Shown: positions 35,701-47,885 of the stretch, piece after piece
Layout of the letters: the number at the start of each line of letters is the position of its first letter
How positions within the stretch are numbered: the first letter of the stretch is position 1
Origin: Myxocyprinus asiaticus
Lineage: Eukaryota; Chordata; Actinopteri; Cypriniformes; Catostomidae
Assembly: GCF_019703515.2 (NCBI RefSeq)
Contig: NC_059362.1
Location: 25,480,826-25,544,825, forward strand
DNA length: 64,000 nucleotides
Reading direction: 5' to 3'
Notes under the pieces: model-generated
What the model was told of the DNA's origin: nothing
Database searches by the model: none
The model's input: only the letters and a program-made list of their open reading frames with translations
Position numbers and translations under genes: made by a program

Positions 35701-38700
35701 CGACGGTCCAAAAGTCATATTTAGGCAGCATAAAAGTAATTATCAATCAAATATAAAAGATAAGTTTGTGTAAAAAATACATAGATAATTAAAACGTTTT
35801 TAACTTTAAATTGGCGGTTTCATCCAGGGCTCTGATGCTATTTGAAATGGCCGAACTCTAGCGTAAACTTGCCGTCACGCTATGTGTCAGCTGCTGGCAA
35901 GAAGCGCTTTTTAAAAGTTAATAACATTTTAATTGCCGATTTATTTTTTACACAAATGTATCGATTAGCTTCAGAAGACATTCATTGATTGACTGGAGTC
36001 GCGTGGATTACTTTTATGCTGCCTAAATATGACTTTTGGACCGTCAAAGTGCTGGCACCCATGTACTTCCATTATAAGGACCTGACAGAGATCTGTCTTC
36101 TTCTAAAAATCTTCATTTGTGTTCTGCTGAAGAAAGACAGTCATACACATCTGGGATGGCATCAGGGTAAGTGAATAATGAGATATTTTTTATTTTTGAG
36201 TGAACTATTCCTTTAAGATCAATATGTCTCTATTAGCATTGGTAAGTGATGCTATGTGTGTCTGTCCATGTGTACATATTTCATTTGTAGTTAAAGAAAG
36301 CCTTAGAGGATCTAGCTGAGGTGATGGCAGAGAAAGATGAGTTGGCACAACGCTGTCAGGAGCTCGACATCCAGGTGAGAGACCCGTTTCAGTTATACAT
36401 TTGTCAAAAAGTGTGCATCAACAAAGATACTATAAGATAAGACAAAAAATGTTGTGGCATAATAGAACTGTAGGTTTTCCTCTAGAAATGAATGTACACA
36501 GATGAAGAAATATCTACATGCTGTCTACATATAAAAAGATAGTGCAAGCACCTCTTGCAGTAAAGCAGTGGACAGTGAATTGTTCAGAGACAGCATGTGT
36601 CTGTGTTTGCAGACTGTAAGTGTCAGTTCAGTGAACATAATTTGTGAGTCCTGCTGTTCTGTTGTTTCACCTTCATGGATGAACAGATTTTGCCTTAGGG
36701 TGCAAGTATTTTTTTGTTTGACTCTGCAGAGGCAGATATGTGTTTTGGTTTACCAAGAGGTGTAAAATGCAGTATTTTTTTAATATAAAGTAGTAGTTCA
36801 CCCAGAAATTAAAATGCTTTCATCCATTTACTCACCTTCCAAAACTGTTTGCCTTACGTACTTCTGTGGAACACAAAATGAGATGTTAGCCTGAATAACA
36901 GCGGCAGGCATCATTCAATTTCCATTGCATCATTTTTCCATAAAATTACAGTGAATGGTGACTGAGGCTGTCATTCTGATTTTGTTTTAAATTGTGAGTT
37001 TTCATTTTTGGGTGAAATATTCCTTTAAAGGGATAGTTCACCCAAAAGTGAAAGTTCTCTCATCATTTACTCATCCTCATGCCATCCCAGATGTGTATGA
37101 CTTTCTTTCTTCTGCGGAACACAAACTACGATTTTTAGAAAAATATTTCAGCTCTGTAGGTCTATTCAATGCAAGTAAATGGTGGCCAGAACTTTGAATG
37201 TCCAAAAAGTATATAAAGGCAGCATAAAAGTAACACATATGAATCCAGAAGTAAAATCCATGTCTTCAGAAGCAATATGATAAGTGTGGGTGAGAAACAG
37301 ATCAATATTTAAGTCCTTTTTTACCATAAATCTCTCTCTTCTTCTACTTCCCCCCCCCCCCCCCCCGCAATTCACATTCTTTGTGCATATCGCCACCTAC
37401 TGGGCAGGAGGAGAATTTATAGGTAAAAAAGGACTTAAATGTTGATCTGTTTCTCACCCACACTTGTCATATCGCTTCGGTAGACATGGATTTAACCACT
37501 GGAGTCATATGGATTACTTTTATGCTTATGTCCTTTTTGGAGCTTCAAAGTTCTGGCTACCATTCACTTGCATTGAATAGACAAACATGAGGCATGAGGG
37601 TGTGTAAATGATGAGAGCATTTTCATTTTTGGGTGAACTATTCCTTTAATGTTTAGATATAAATTTCCCTTTTGAGGTTTATATCATTTACTGTATGATA
37701 AATGTAATACAGTAAAGGATTATATTGTTGCATTTAGAAATTTAAACTGCCATGTTACCTTTTATATGCCTATACATGGGTTAGAAATTCATGTGTTGCT
37801 GATTCTTGACAGATTGAGTTGTAAAAGTATGGCCAGTGAGAGGTACTGGTAAGTCGAATGCATGGCAACATAGCCTAACTAAAACTAAAATCCTGCGTTG
37901 CCACTAACCAACTTAACACTCATAAACTGGGGAGCTACTGACAAATTTTTAATGGGTTATGAGGAAATAATGGGTTATCAGGTTGCTGATATTTTTATAA
38001 TGGCATACTTTAAAACAAGGAGATTAAAAGCCATTGGGCAGTGGGAGAGTTCTAACATGCTTAACATTAGCATTGGATTTGTTTTATTCACAAATAATCC
38101 CCTTCCAAATAAAATGGGAAACTGCATTCATTTGGAGTTTATGTAACAGGGAAAGCTATGAATATGCCCTTAAAATAATCTCTAAAGCTGGAGGTTGTTC
38201 ACACAGGTAATTTACTGAATTGTAATTTACCAGTCACTTACATATTTTGCTTGTTTTGAAGGCCTTCCTCTTTCATAGCATATGATGTTGGTTATAGTTG
38301 TTTTAACTTTTTTTATTTTGTTTAACAGTTGGAATTTTAACATCAGCCTTACACGTTGTTATAATATACACGATTTGCAAACATACAAAAGATAAAGTTT
38401 TATGTGTATGCACTATATAACTCTGTTTTCATGGGTGCTTCATATTTAAGCATAATAAAACTTCTTGGTTAAGCTTTACAACTTAATTGAGGGGCATCAC
38501 AATAAAAAAAAATGCAAACCCAGTTGTAATTTTTAATAAGTTCCATCATTTATTTGAACCGTTTTCCTAACTTCATTCTAAATACATTCAAATAGTTGTC
38601 ACACATGTCACATATGGTGCCTTGGTTTAGCATAATAAACAGATGGGAACTGCAATGAAGTTCCCCAGAAACCCTTGACATTGGACTCCCTTGCCATTTG

Positions 38701-41700
38701 GTCAGGTAACAATGCTGCAGGAGGAAAGGAATAGCCTGCTGGCAGAAAATGACCTCTTGACCGATCGAGCCAATCAGCTTGACACATTTGATGACCCCAG
38801 CACTCCATCAGGGAGGAAGCACAGCCAGCTACAGCTGCAATTAGAGCAGCTTCAAGAAGAAAACTTCAGGTACAGTTTTATCTGAACACTACTCCCACAC
38901 ATCGATACGCATGCTATCAGGGGTGTTCTACCAAGAGCTCTCCGAAATAATGAAATGATTGAGTTAAAATAATGTTAGACAGGCATTGATCAAATACATA
39001 ATGACCCAACCATGAGTAGAATGTTAATTTAAAGTTTACTGTGTAAATAATGAATGTGTGTGTAATAACCAGACTGGAGGCAGCTAAAGATGATTATCGC
39101 ATCCACTGTGAAGAGCTGGAGAAACAACTAGTGGAGCTTCAGCATAGGAATGATGAACTTACCAGCCTGGCTGAGGAGTCACGATCGCTTAAAGATGAAT
39201 TAGACATATTAAGGTGTGTGCATGTGTTGTCTTTGCCATAAATGTTTTTTTACTGAATGTTATATAATCTTTGCCATTTTCCTCTTTGGGTGTTTCAAAG
39301 ACGTCTTACAGATTCTGTGATCAATGCATATATGTGTGTTTGTGTGTGTGTTTAGGAGTTCCTCTGACCGGGCAGTGAAGCTAGAGGCTTCTGTTGAGAC
39401 GTACAGGAAGAAGTTAGAAGATCTGAGTGACCTCAGACGGCAGGTTAAAGTTCTGGAGGAGAAGAACATGACCTACATGCAGAATACAGTCAGTCTTGAA
39501 GAGGAGCTACGCAAGGCCAATGCTGCAAGATCTCAGTTAGAGACATACAAGAGACAGGTACGAACACAAATTAAGACATAACAGCTAGAGGCAATTGTAC
39601 AGAAACACAATAAGAGAATTAACACAGTAGTACACCCCAAAATTTTAATTTTGTCATCATTTACTCACCCTCATGTCATTCCTTGTACCTGTATGACTTT
39701 CTTTCTGCCATGAAACACAAAAAGAGACATTTTGAAGAATTCTATTATAGAATTTAAGGGTTTTATTATGCTCTTAATGGGATATTTCACACAAAAAGGA
39801 AAATTCTCTCATCATTTACTCACCCTCATGCCATCCCAGACATGTATGAATTTATTTCTTCTGCTGAACACAAATGAAGATTTTTAGAAAAATATCTCAG
39901 CTCTCTAGGCCCATACAATGCAAGTGAATGGTGGCAAGAACTTTGAAGCTCCAAAAAGCACAACTCCATTGGTTCAATCTATGTCTTCAGAAGCGATGTA
40001 GGTGTGGGTGAGAAGCAGATCAATATTTAAACATTTTTAAATATAAATTCTCCTCTCTGTCCAGTAGGTGGCAAAAAGCACAAACAATACGAATCACCAA
40101 AAACAACAGAATGTGAATGTGAAAGTGAAAGTGGAGATTTATATATATATAAATACAAATAAAAAAAAAGGATTTAAATATTGATCTGTTTCTCACCCAC
40201 ACATATCATATCGCTTCTGAAGTTATAGATTAACCACTGGAGTCTTATGGATTACTTTTATGTTTCCTTTATGTGCTTTTTGGACCTTAAACTTTCTGGC
40301 CACCATTCACTTGCATTGTATGGACCTACAGAGCTGAAATATTTTTCTAAAACTCTTCATTTGTGTTCAGCAGAAGAAAGAAAGTTATACACATCTGGAA
40401 TGGCATGAGGGTGACTAAATGATGAGAGAATTTTCCTTTTTGGGTGAACTATCCCTTTAAGATGCATACACAGACTTAAAAGTGCCCACATAACCTTGAA
40501 ACTGAAACTTAAGGTGCAGGAGCTTCATAGAAAATTGTCTGAGGAATCTCGCAGGGCTGATAACCTGGTGTTTGAGATGAAGAAGTTTCAGGAGAAGTAT
40601 GACGCTGTACTGAAAGAGAAAGAGGTAGATACACGCTCACATATAGACACTCACAATGCAGACATTAAGACATCAGTTGACCAAATTTGCCTGTCCTGTG
40701 CATTGTGTGTGTGTGTGCGTGCATGCGTGCATGTGTTTCCTCCATCAGAGGATCAGCACTGAGCGAGACACACTCAGAGAGATCAATGAGGAGCTGCGAT
40801 GTACACAAGCTCAACAGGACCAGCTATTACAAGCAGGTATATCTGCAAATACCACACCTATGTTCTGAAGAATTGGATTAGTTGATATTTAGCATGTACC
40901 ACCATGCATAGGAAAAGATTGCATTTTAATGAAGATGGTTGCCCACTGACATAATTCAGTGCAGACAGGGTCTGGCCGTGTGCGATAAGACTGCTGCAAT
41001 GATTTGTTTAGCATAGCCAATTAAAGTTTCAAGCAAATCTGTTGCTTCGGAGATACAGCCACTTACATTGATATTCCTACCACATAAGTGGAATGTTGAA
41101 CCCAGCTATTTCAGCAGTCTGTCTTGGTCACTGCACAGCTCTCCCAGCACAAATTGAAAATGTGGTTTAGATTCTGGGAGACGCTTTTACATTTTTAACT
41201 TGTGCTCATTTTATACTTGACAGGAAAATATCAAACAGAAAGTCCAACCCATGTTAACCTAGCAGCTGAGATGTTGCCCATCGAGTACAGGTATGATGTG
41301 TGAGGTACATAATATAGATTTGAACAAATATAGTGTATAATAATAATAATAATAATACATTTAATTTGTATAGCACCTTTCATACATCAAATGCAACTCA
41401 AAGTGCTTCACATATTTGAAAGTAAGAAAGTGATTGCGTTAAAAAAAACCATCCTTAAAATAATGTTTTTATTATATTGATGTCTTTTTAGATGCTTTTT
41501 ACAAATATAAATGCTTGAAGCCTGTCAGATTTTAATTGATAAAAAGGTCCGGGTCTTATGAGCATAATGGCAAAAAGCAGCGTCTAATCTCATAACAATA
41601 TGACATAACAATATTCCAAAAATCAGCATTTCTTCTCAAATAATGATATGGAACATATTTTGACAGAGAGAAGTGTATTAAAGGGATAGTTCACCCAAAA

Positions 41701-44700
41701 ATGAAATTCTCATCATTTATTCACTTTCATGCTATCCCAGATGTGTATGACTTTGTTTTTTCTGAAGAACACAAACAAATACTTTAGAAGAATATCTCAG
41801 CTCTGTAGGTCCATACAATGCAAGTGAATGGTGACCAAACCTTTCAAACTCCAAAAATCACAGAAAGGCCAATAATCTTAAATAATAAGACTTAAATAAT
41901 GATCTGTTTTTCACCCAAAGTGATTGTATCACTTCAGAAGACCATATATTAAACCACTGGAGTCATATGGATTACTTTTATGATGACTTTATGTGATTTT
42001 TTTGGAGTTTGAAAGGTCTGGTCACCATTCACTTGCATTGTATGAACCTACAGAGCTGAAATATTCTTCTAAAAGCCTTTTTTGTGTTCTGCAGAAGAGA
42101 GCAAATCATACACATCTGGGATGGCATGAGGGTGAGTAAATGATAAGAGAATTTTCATTTTTGGGTGAACTATCCCTTTAAGGTGACAAGCCATTCAGTG
42201 CTTTAAAAACTACTGTGATTCACATATATTTGTGTGCGTTTAAAATCCAAGTAACAACTGGAGGTCACTTTAATGTTTTATTTGTGAATGTATATTCATG
42301 TCTGCTCCTCTAGGGAGAAGTTCATCCGTCTGCAGCATGAGAATAAAATGTTGCACCTGCAACAGGAGGAGTCAGAGAATGAGCGCATGACTGAGCTGCA
42401 GGAGCAGCTGGAGGAGGCTCGCCGTGGACGCAGTGAACTGGACACTGAGAACAGGTAGCAAGCTGAAAGCAAACACACACACTGTCACTATGTATAAATA
42501 TTGGGTATATACAATGGGGTCCAAAATGCTTCTGTTTTGCATTTTGTTAATTTAATCCATTTATAATGTATTATTATAATATTTGCTTAACAATTTGAAT
42601 GAAAAGTTGAATGTAAAAACCCTAAACTTGAACCATGTCATCCCAGCATGATTTGAGAATGCTTCAAAGAGCATCTTCTGTGCTTCAAAGGAAACAAAGA
42701 AATCTGACCTTGTCTACAAAGGAATTAATAGGGTGAATTGATTTGTTACCTAGGAGTAGTGCATGTCTTATCATTTTGCATCATAGCATTTCTTTGTTTT
42801 GTTTTTTTATATTTACAATCCTAAAACTTTTTGTTTAAGTCCAGGTTAAAATGGAATTGAAATCCCATATTTCCAATGTGGTCTCAGACGTTTTGACCCT
42901 ACTGTTTTTATTTAGATGATACTGCTGCATGCTCAAGATGACTCAAATTCAGTAGAATCGCTAGATTTTCAACCATCATTGGGAAAGAGCCTTTTAAAAC
43001 GGTTTCAGCTTTTGTACACATAAACATTCCAATGTGAGTGAATGTGTTGTTCTGTTTTGTGTGTACTAAGGTTAAACAGAGAGAGAATCAGTGAACTCCA
43101 GCAGCAGGTAGAGGATCTTCAAAAGACTTTACAAACACAAGGAATCAAACCTGAAGATGTAAGTGTGTATTGTGCCTCTTGATGGCATTGCTGCTACATA
43201 ATTGTGTACTCGCTCAGCAATACTGTATTTCCATAATTCATGGATTTAAACAGCTTGTTCAAAATCCTCAACCTTAATTGCTTAATTGTCTTTGATCTAT
43301 TTTATATGCAGCATGCTATTTACATTTTCATAAAATGTCACATTGCGTCTTGTTTACTTTCACTACAGTCTCATTTGAAAAGAAAGCTGGATGCTCATAT
43401 GTAAGTTTCATGTCATTTTAAATACTACTAATTGATGTTCTGTGACAAGAAGGTCATGCAATCAGATTAGTTTCTTTTAGCTACATTTAATCATCTTGTT
43501 CATATTCTGAAGATGTTCTGATGTTCTTCCCAGGGTGCAACTGAATGAGGCACAAGATGAAATCATGAAGAAGAAAGAGCTGTTGGCGGACCTTCAGCCA
43601 GATGCTACTCAAACCAGTCAGTCTCTAACCTTTGACCTGACCTTATATTTGACCATAATTTGCACTGCATGACCTGGGAATACCATATGTACCTTAAAGG
43701 AATAGTTCACCCAAAAATGAAAATTCTGTCATCATTTACTCACCCTCATGTTGTTTTAATATCCCGGTCCTTCTTTTCAGTACAATGGTACTGGATAGTG
43801 ATTCCTCTTTCAAGCTTCAAAAAGGACCCAAAAGTAGTCCATGTGACTCTTGTTTCATATTCTATACGTTTTCTGAAGGCATACAATAGGCTTGGTTGAG
43901 AAACTAAATGAAATAAAATCATTATATAGTGTCAGCTTTGACATCTGTTGTACATTCATGGGCGCTATAGAGAAGCTTGTTCACAGTGACTCGCATTTTC
44001 ACACTAGAACTTAATGCAGTAATTCATGATGTTTTTCAAAAATACTCCTTTTGTGTTACGCAGAAGATAGAGAATCGTTTGGAACGACGTAATGGTTAGT
44101 TAATAAAATCATTTTCATTTTGGGTTCAGCTATCACTTTAAAAGACAAGACTGAATCACACTCATACTCTTAAAGGGATTGTTCGCCCAAAAATGAAAAT
44201 TCTCTCATCATTTACTCACCCTCATGCCATCCCAGATGTGTATGAATTTCTTTCTTCTGCTAAACACAAATGAGGATTTTTAGAAAAATATCTCAGCTCT
44301 GTAGGTCCATACAATGCAAGTGAATGGTGGCCAGAACTATGAAGGTCAAAAAAAGCACATAAAGACAGCATAAAAGTAATCCATACGACTCCAGTGGTTA
44401 AATCCATGTCTTCAGAAACAATATGACAGGTGTGGGTGAGAAACAGATCAATATTTAATAATTTTTTACTATAAATCTCCACTTTCACTTATACATTCTT
44501 CTTTTGTTTTTGGCGATTCGCATTCTTTGTGTGTATCACCACCTACTGGGCAGGGAGGAAAATTTATAGTAAAAAAGGATTTAAATATTGAGTTGTTTCT
44601 CACCTACACTTATATCGCTTCTGAAGACATGTATTTACCACTGAAATCGTATGGATTACTTTTATGCTGTCTTTATATGCTTTTTGGACCTTCAAAGTTC

Positions 44701-46031
44701 TGGCCACCATTCATTTGCATTGTGTTGACCTACAGAGCCGAGATATTCTTCTAAAAATCTTCATTTGTGTTCAGCAGAAGAAAGAAAGTCATACACATTA
44801 GGGATGGCATGAGGGTAAGTAAATGATGAGAGAATTTTCATTTTGGGTGAAGTATCCCTTTAAGTTCTCATCATAACCCACACACTCTAAGATCTAATAC
44901 TGTGAGATTATTATCCTCTTTGAGCTGCGCTTAAAATGTGTCAATATGTTCCTTTCAGGTGTGAAGCTGGATGAGCTGATGGCAGCATTGAAGAAGAAAG
45001 ACGAGGACATGAGGGCAATGGAGGATCGATACAAGATGTACCTGGAGAAAGCTCGAGATGTAGTTACCTTTACTTCAATTCTCCAATAAGTGGCTTCAGT
45101 TTTATATGTATCCACCTCTAAACATCTCAGAAGAGTTTATCTTGGAGATTAAGTACAAATTATGCTTTTTGAGGTGGTGTAATTGTTTGGAGTCAGTTGT
45201 TGTACTTAAGCAGTGAGTAATTTCTGCACCATTCGCAACAATGTATATTTGCTATGTTTTGATTACAAAAGCCCAGTACCACGCGCATCTCCTTGATTAC
45301 AAATCAGCCAGTATATACAGTACATAGTTGCAATTTTTTAAGCTCTATCATATTCCTTTGAAAAATACAAAATCTCCCAACAGTTACAGTACACATTTGT
45401 TTGTGCATTTTTAAGGTTATTCGAGCTCTGGATCCCAAGCTGAACCCAGCCTCAGCTGAAATTCAGTCCCTGAAAAGTCAGCTCTCTGAGAAAGACAAGA
45501 GGATCATTGCTCTGGAGGTAATGGACATCCATATGTTCCTTTCATGGATTGTCGTATCTGTTATTCTGTTCTAGTAAATTCAGGCAATCTCATTCTTGCC
45601 TGTTTGCTGTCTATTTTTTTCTTTTCATTAATGGCTTCTCTCAACACCTTTTCTTTACTTAGCGTGAGTGTGATCAGGCCAAACTGAGGGAATATGAGGA
45701 GAAGTTAATTGTGACAGCTTGGTATAATAAGGTAAGGTGACGTTTCAATAATTTGTTAAAATACAGTGTAAAATAAACATTTCATATTTTTCAGTGTCAT
45801 CTGAATAGTTGCTGTAAAATCAATTCTGCAGTACTTTTTCTTTATTTTTCTCCACACATCTTGGAACACATACAGAGTCTGAACTTCCAGAAGATGGCAA
45901 TCGAGTCACGTCTCACTGGGCGGTCCAACTCTCTAGTGCCACCTGGCCAGTCTTTTCTGGCTCAGCAACGTCAGGTGACCAACGCCCGTCGCACAATGTC
46001 CATCAATGTGCCTACCTCTTCTTCCAAGTAA
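31070..46031 (+). CDS. hook1: hook1, microtubule/dynein adaptor Hook1, complete, 22 coding exons
   Basis: Coding exons: 31070-31114, 32340-32425, 34240-34312, 34411-34461, 34878-35010, 35165-35232, 35472-35534, 36291-36374, 38706-38869, 39073-39213, 39356-39557, 40514-40624, 40749-40836, 41224-41290, 42314-42454, 43071-43158, 43369-43400, 43534-43616, 44959-45059, 45416-45517, 45663-45731, 45876-46031. Phases join to 2148 nt, 715 residues. Exons 1-6 (residues 1-152) encode the N-terminal Hook domain, which in this family binds dynein light intermediate chain; its last helix is LLQLVLGCAVKC. Residues about 170-650 are heptad-rich coiled coil (KLEASVETYRKKLEDL, LEEELRKANAAR). The C-terminal part (EKLIVTAWYNK, SFLAQQRQ) is the cargo/FHIP-binding end. 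The start has a good context (GAGATGG). LQTFNTAAPC and FNESWL match HOOK1 rather than HOOK3. Known role: endosomal and manchette transport with FTS and FHIP. Confidence 0.97.
31719..31767. repeat. (TA)n microsatellite
   Basis: About 24 TA units in hook1 intron 1. Confidence 0.95.
32694..32743. repeat. (TA)n microsatellite
   Basis: About 25 TA units in hook1 intron 2. Confidence 0.95.
33349..33372. repeat. (GT)n microsatellite
   Basis: About 12 GT units, slightly interrupted, in hook1 intron 2. Confidence 0.9.
35613..36216. mobile_element. TTAA inverted-repeat element (MITE), 604 bp
   Basis: TTAA at 35613-35616 and 36213-36216; ends AAAGGAATAGTTCACCC and GAGTGAACTATTCCTTT. In hook1 intron 7. 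Confidence 0.8.
36785..37028. mobile_element. TTAA element, short variant, sharing its right TTAA with the next copy
   Basis: Left AAAGTAGTAGTTCACCC, right GGGTGAAATATTCCTTTAA, with TTAA at 37025-37028. That TTAA is also the left target of the following element. Confidence 0.7.
37025..37649. mobile_element. TTAA inverted-repeat element (MITE), 625 bp
   Basis: TTAA at 37025-37028 and 37646-37649; ends AAAGGGATAGTTCACCC and GGGTGAACTATTCCTTT. A poly-C run occurs near 37350. In hook1 intron 8. Confidence 0.8.
39626..39760. mobile_element. TTAA element fragment
   Basis: A diverged left arm ('GTACACCCCAAAATTTTAAT', then TCATCATTTACTCACCCTCA) without a matching right end, directly before the full copy at 39774. 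Confidence 0.55.
39774..40460. mobile_element. TTAA inverted-repeat element (MITE), 687 bp
   Basis: TTAA at 39774-39777 and 40457-40460; right end GGGTGAACTATCCCTTT. It ends about 50 bases before hook1 exon 12, so it contributes to the branch-point region of that intron. Confidence 0.8.
41678..42181. mobile_element. TTAA inverted-repeat element (MITE), 504 bp
   Basis: TTAA at 41678-41681 and 42178-42181, with well-conserved ends AAAGGGATAGTTCACCC and GGGTGAACTATCCCTTT. In hook1 intron 14. Confidence 0.85.
43694..44141. mobile_element. TTAA inverted-repeat element, diverged interior, 448 bp
   Basis: TTAA at 43694-43697 and 44138-44141. The left end AAAGGAATAGTTCACCC is conserved, the right end GGGTTCAGCTATCACTTT less so, and the interior is unlike the other copies. 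Confidence 0.7.
44170..44862. mobile_element. TTAA inverted-repeat element (MITE), 693 bp
   Basis: TTAA at 44170-44173 and 44859-44862; ends AAAGGGATTGTTCGCCC and GGGTGAAGTATCCCTTT. It lies about 30 bases after the previous copy in the same hook1 intron. Confidence 0.8.
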
Positions 46032-47885
46032 CATTGCCCTTAGTATATCTCAGCTTCCGGCTCTACTTCTCCTTTTCCTCACGAGCACACTCAAGTGACC
46101 TTAAGTAAACTTAAAACACAACAACACTTACACAAGGGGACAAGCATGCCATTATGTAAACATTAGCTTGCCCCCATTTGCTCTCTATCTACAGTTACAC
46201 TCCATCAACAACACACACGTGTATAATAATGTACTGTACATACTAATGATATCAAGGGATAGTTCACCCAACAATTACAGTTTTGTCATTATTTATTCAC
46301 CAACATATTGTTCCAAATTTGTATGACTTTCTTCTCTAGAACACAAAAGGACATGTTAGCTCCAGTCACCATTCACTTTCATTGTATGGAGAGAGAAACA
46401 AAATGCTTTGAAAGTGAATGGTGACTGAGGTTATCAGTCCCTAACATTCTGCCTAACATCTCCTTTTGTGTTCAACTGAAGAAATAAAGACATACGGGTT
46501 TGGAACGACATGGGTTGAGTAAATGATGACTGAATTTTCATTTGTCAGTGAACTTTCTCTTTAAATTTACTCAAGCACTCAATCAGCACACATTATAATG
46601 TACATTTGCAGTCTTTTGTTCATTTTCAATGCTAAGCGACAATAACACACTGACCTGAAACAATTTGCAGCAAGGTCACTTTTGAACCAGCTTTGATAAT
46701 AAATCTGCCTGAATTGAAGGGCTTAAAAGTGACAGGTCAGTCTTTTTTCTCAAATTATTCTCAGTGTCTCTGTGTGATGACAGAAATGCATAAAGTCTGA
46801 ATCAACAGGCTCTGCAACAGTAGCATGAATGCTTTTGCTCGACTGGCTTCCAACGATACACTATGCAGTCATGGAGTATGTTTGTAATTCCCTGAGTACA
46901 TATAATGCAGTGTAGGTATGTACAAAGTACACATTCTGACTAAAAACATAAGGTCATCTGTCCTAATTAATCAAAATCCAGCCAAGCATGTTAATCCGCC
47001 ACATGAAAGCTTAATGTAAGTAGCAGTTCAGGATAAAAATGTATTCGGCGCTGGACACAAGTTTTCTTTGTTTCTTCCTACTACAATGTCTTTTTCTCTG
47101 AAACAACAACATAAATACAAAAAATACATTTATATATATATACATAAAAAAAAAAGAAATTAATTGGATCAAACTGATTGATTAATCTAAATCCAGGTGC
47201 TTCGTTTGATCTTTACTCAGTTAAAATGTTTTGTATTCATTTGACTGTGATAGGACTCTTGCATATTCTTTTAACAAGCAAAAGAGCCTTTTTTAATCTA
47301 CTTAATATTTCTTGTCTGCGTGAAGACATCAGATATCAGGATTTAAACACCAGCGCATAATCATAGCAGGCCAGCCAAGCTGTCTCTGATAAAGCAAAAT
47401 GCTATACCAGCTTTGAATGTCTTGTATGCCATTAGCATGTTTTGGCTTCACTCTTTAGGAATACATTTATTGCCTGTGAAAAATAGCTGCATTGTACATC
47501 TAAAATGGCTTTGCTGTATATAGTAAAAATAACTGCACCTGATTAGGTTGATCTTATTGAACTATTTGCCAATACTCACTATTCTGAAAAATAGACAGTT
47601 CTGTTTGTGTTGGAACTTATTAGAAATTCTCTGTTCATTTGCTGTTTTAAGTGGTAAGGTTTATCATTACAGTTCTGATTTGTCTTTTCTCATGTTTTTT
47701 TTAATATATTTATGTATGATGTGTTTAAAAGAAAGAACTCCTAAATTTGTGTACTCAATTTTATGAGCACTATTGTTTGTGAGAGGTTATGATTAATAAG
47801 ATTCATATGGAATTACAAAATGGATTTAAAGAGCAATGGGAGCCTTAATTTTCATGTGATGAATAAACAGTCTGAAATTTGTTTT
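46032..47885 (+). other. hook1: hook1 3' UTR with AATAAA signal
   Basis: No coding exon follows the TAA stop. The best polyadenylation hexamer is AATAAA at 47862-47867, followed by T/G-rich sequence, implying a 3' UTR of about 1.85 kb. A TTAA-type inverted-repeat element lies inside it at 46252-46564. The end is inferred from the signal only. Confidence 0.55.
46252..46564. mobile_element. TTAA element (short variant) within the hook1 3' UTR
   Basis: Left AAGGGATAGTTCACCC, right terminus GTGAACTTTCTCTTTAA with TTAA 46561-46564; left TTAA mutated. Lies between the hook1 stop codon and its AATAAA signal. Confidence 0.7.
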
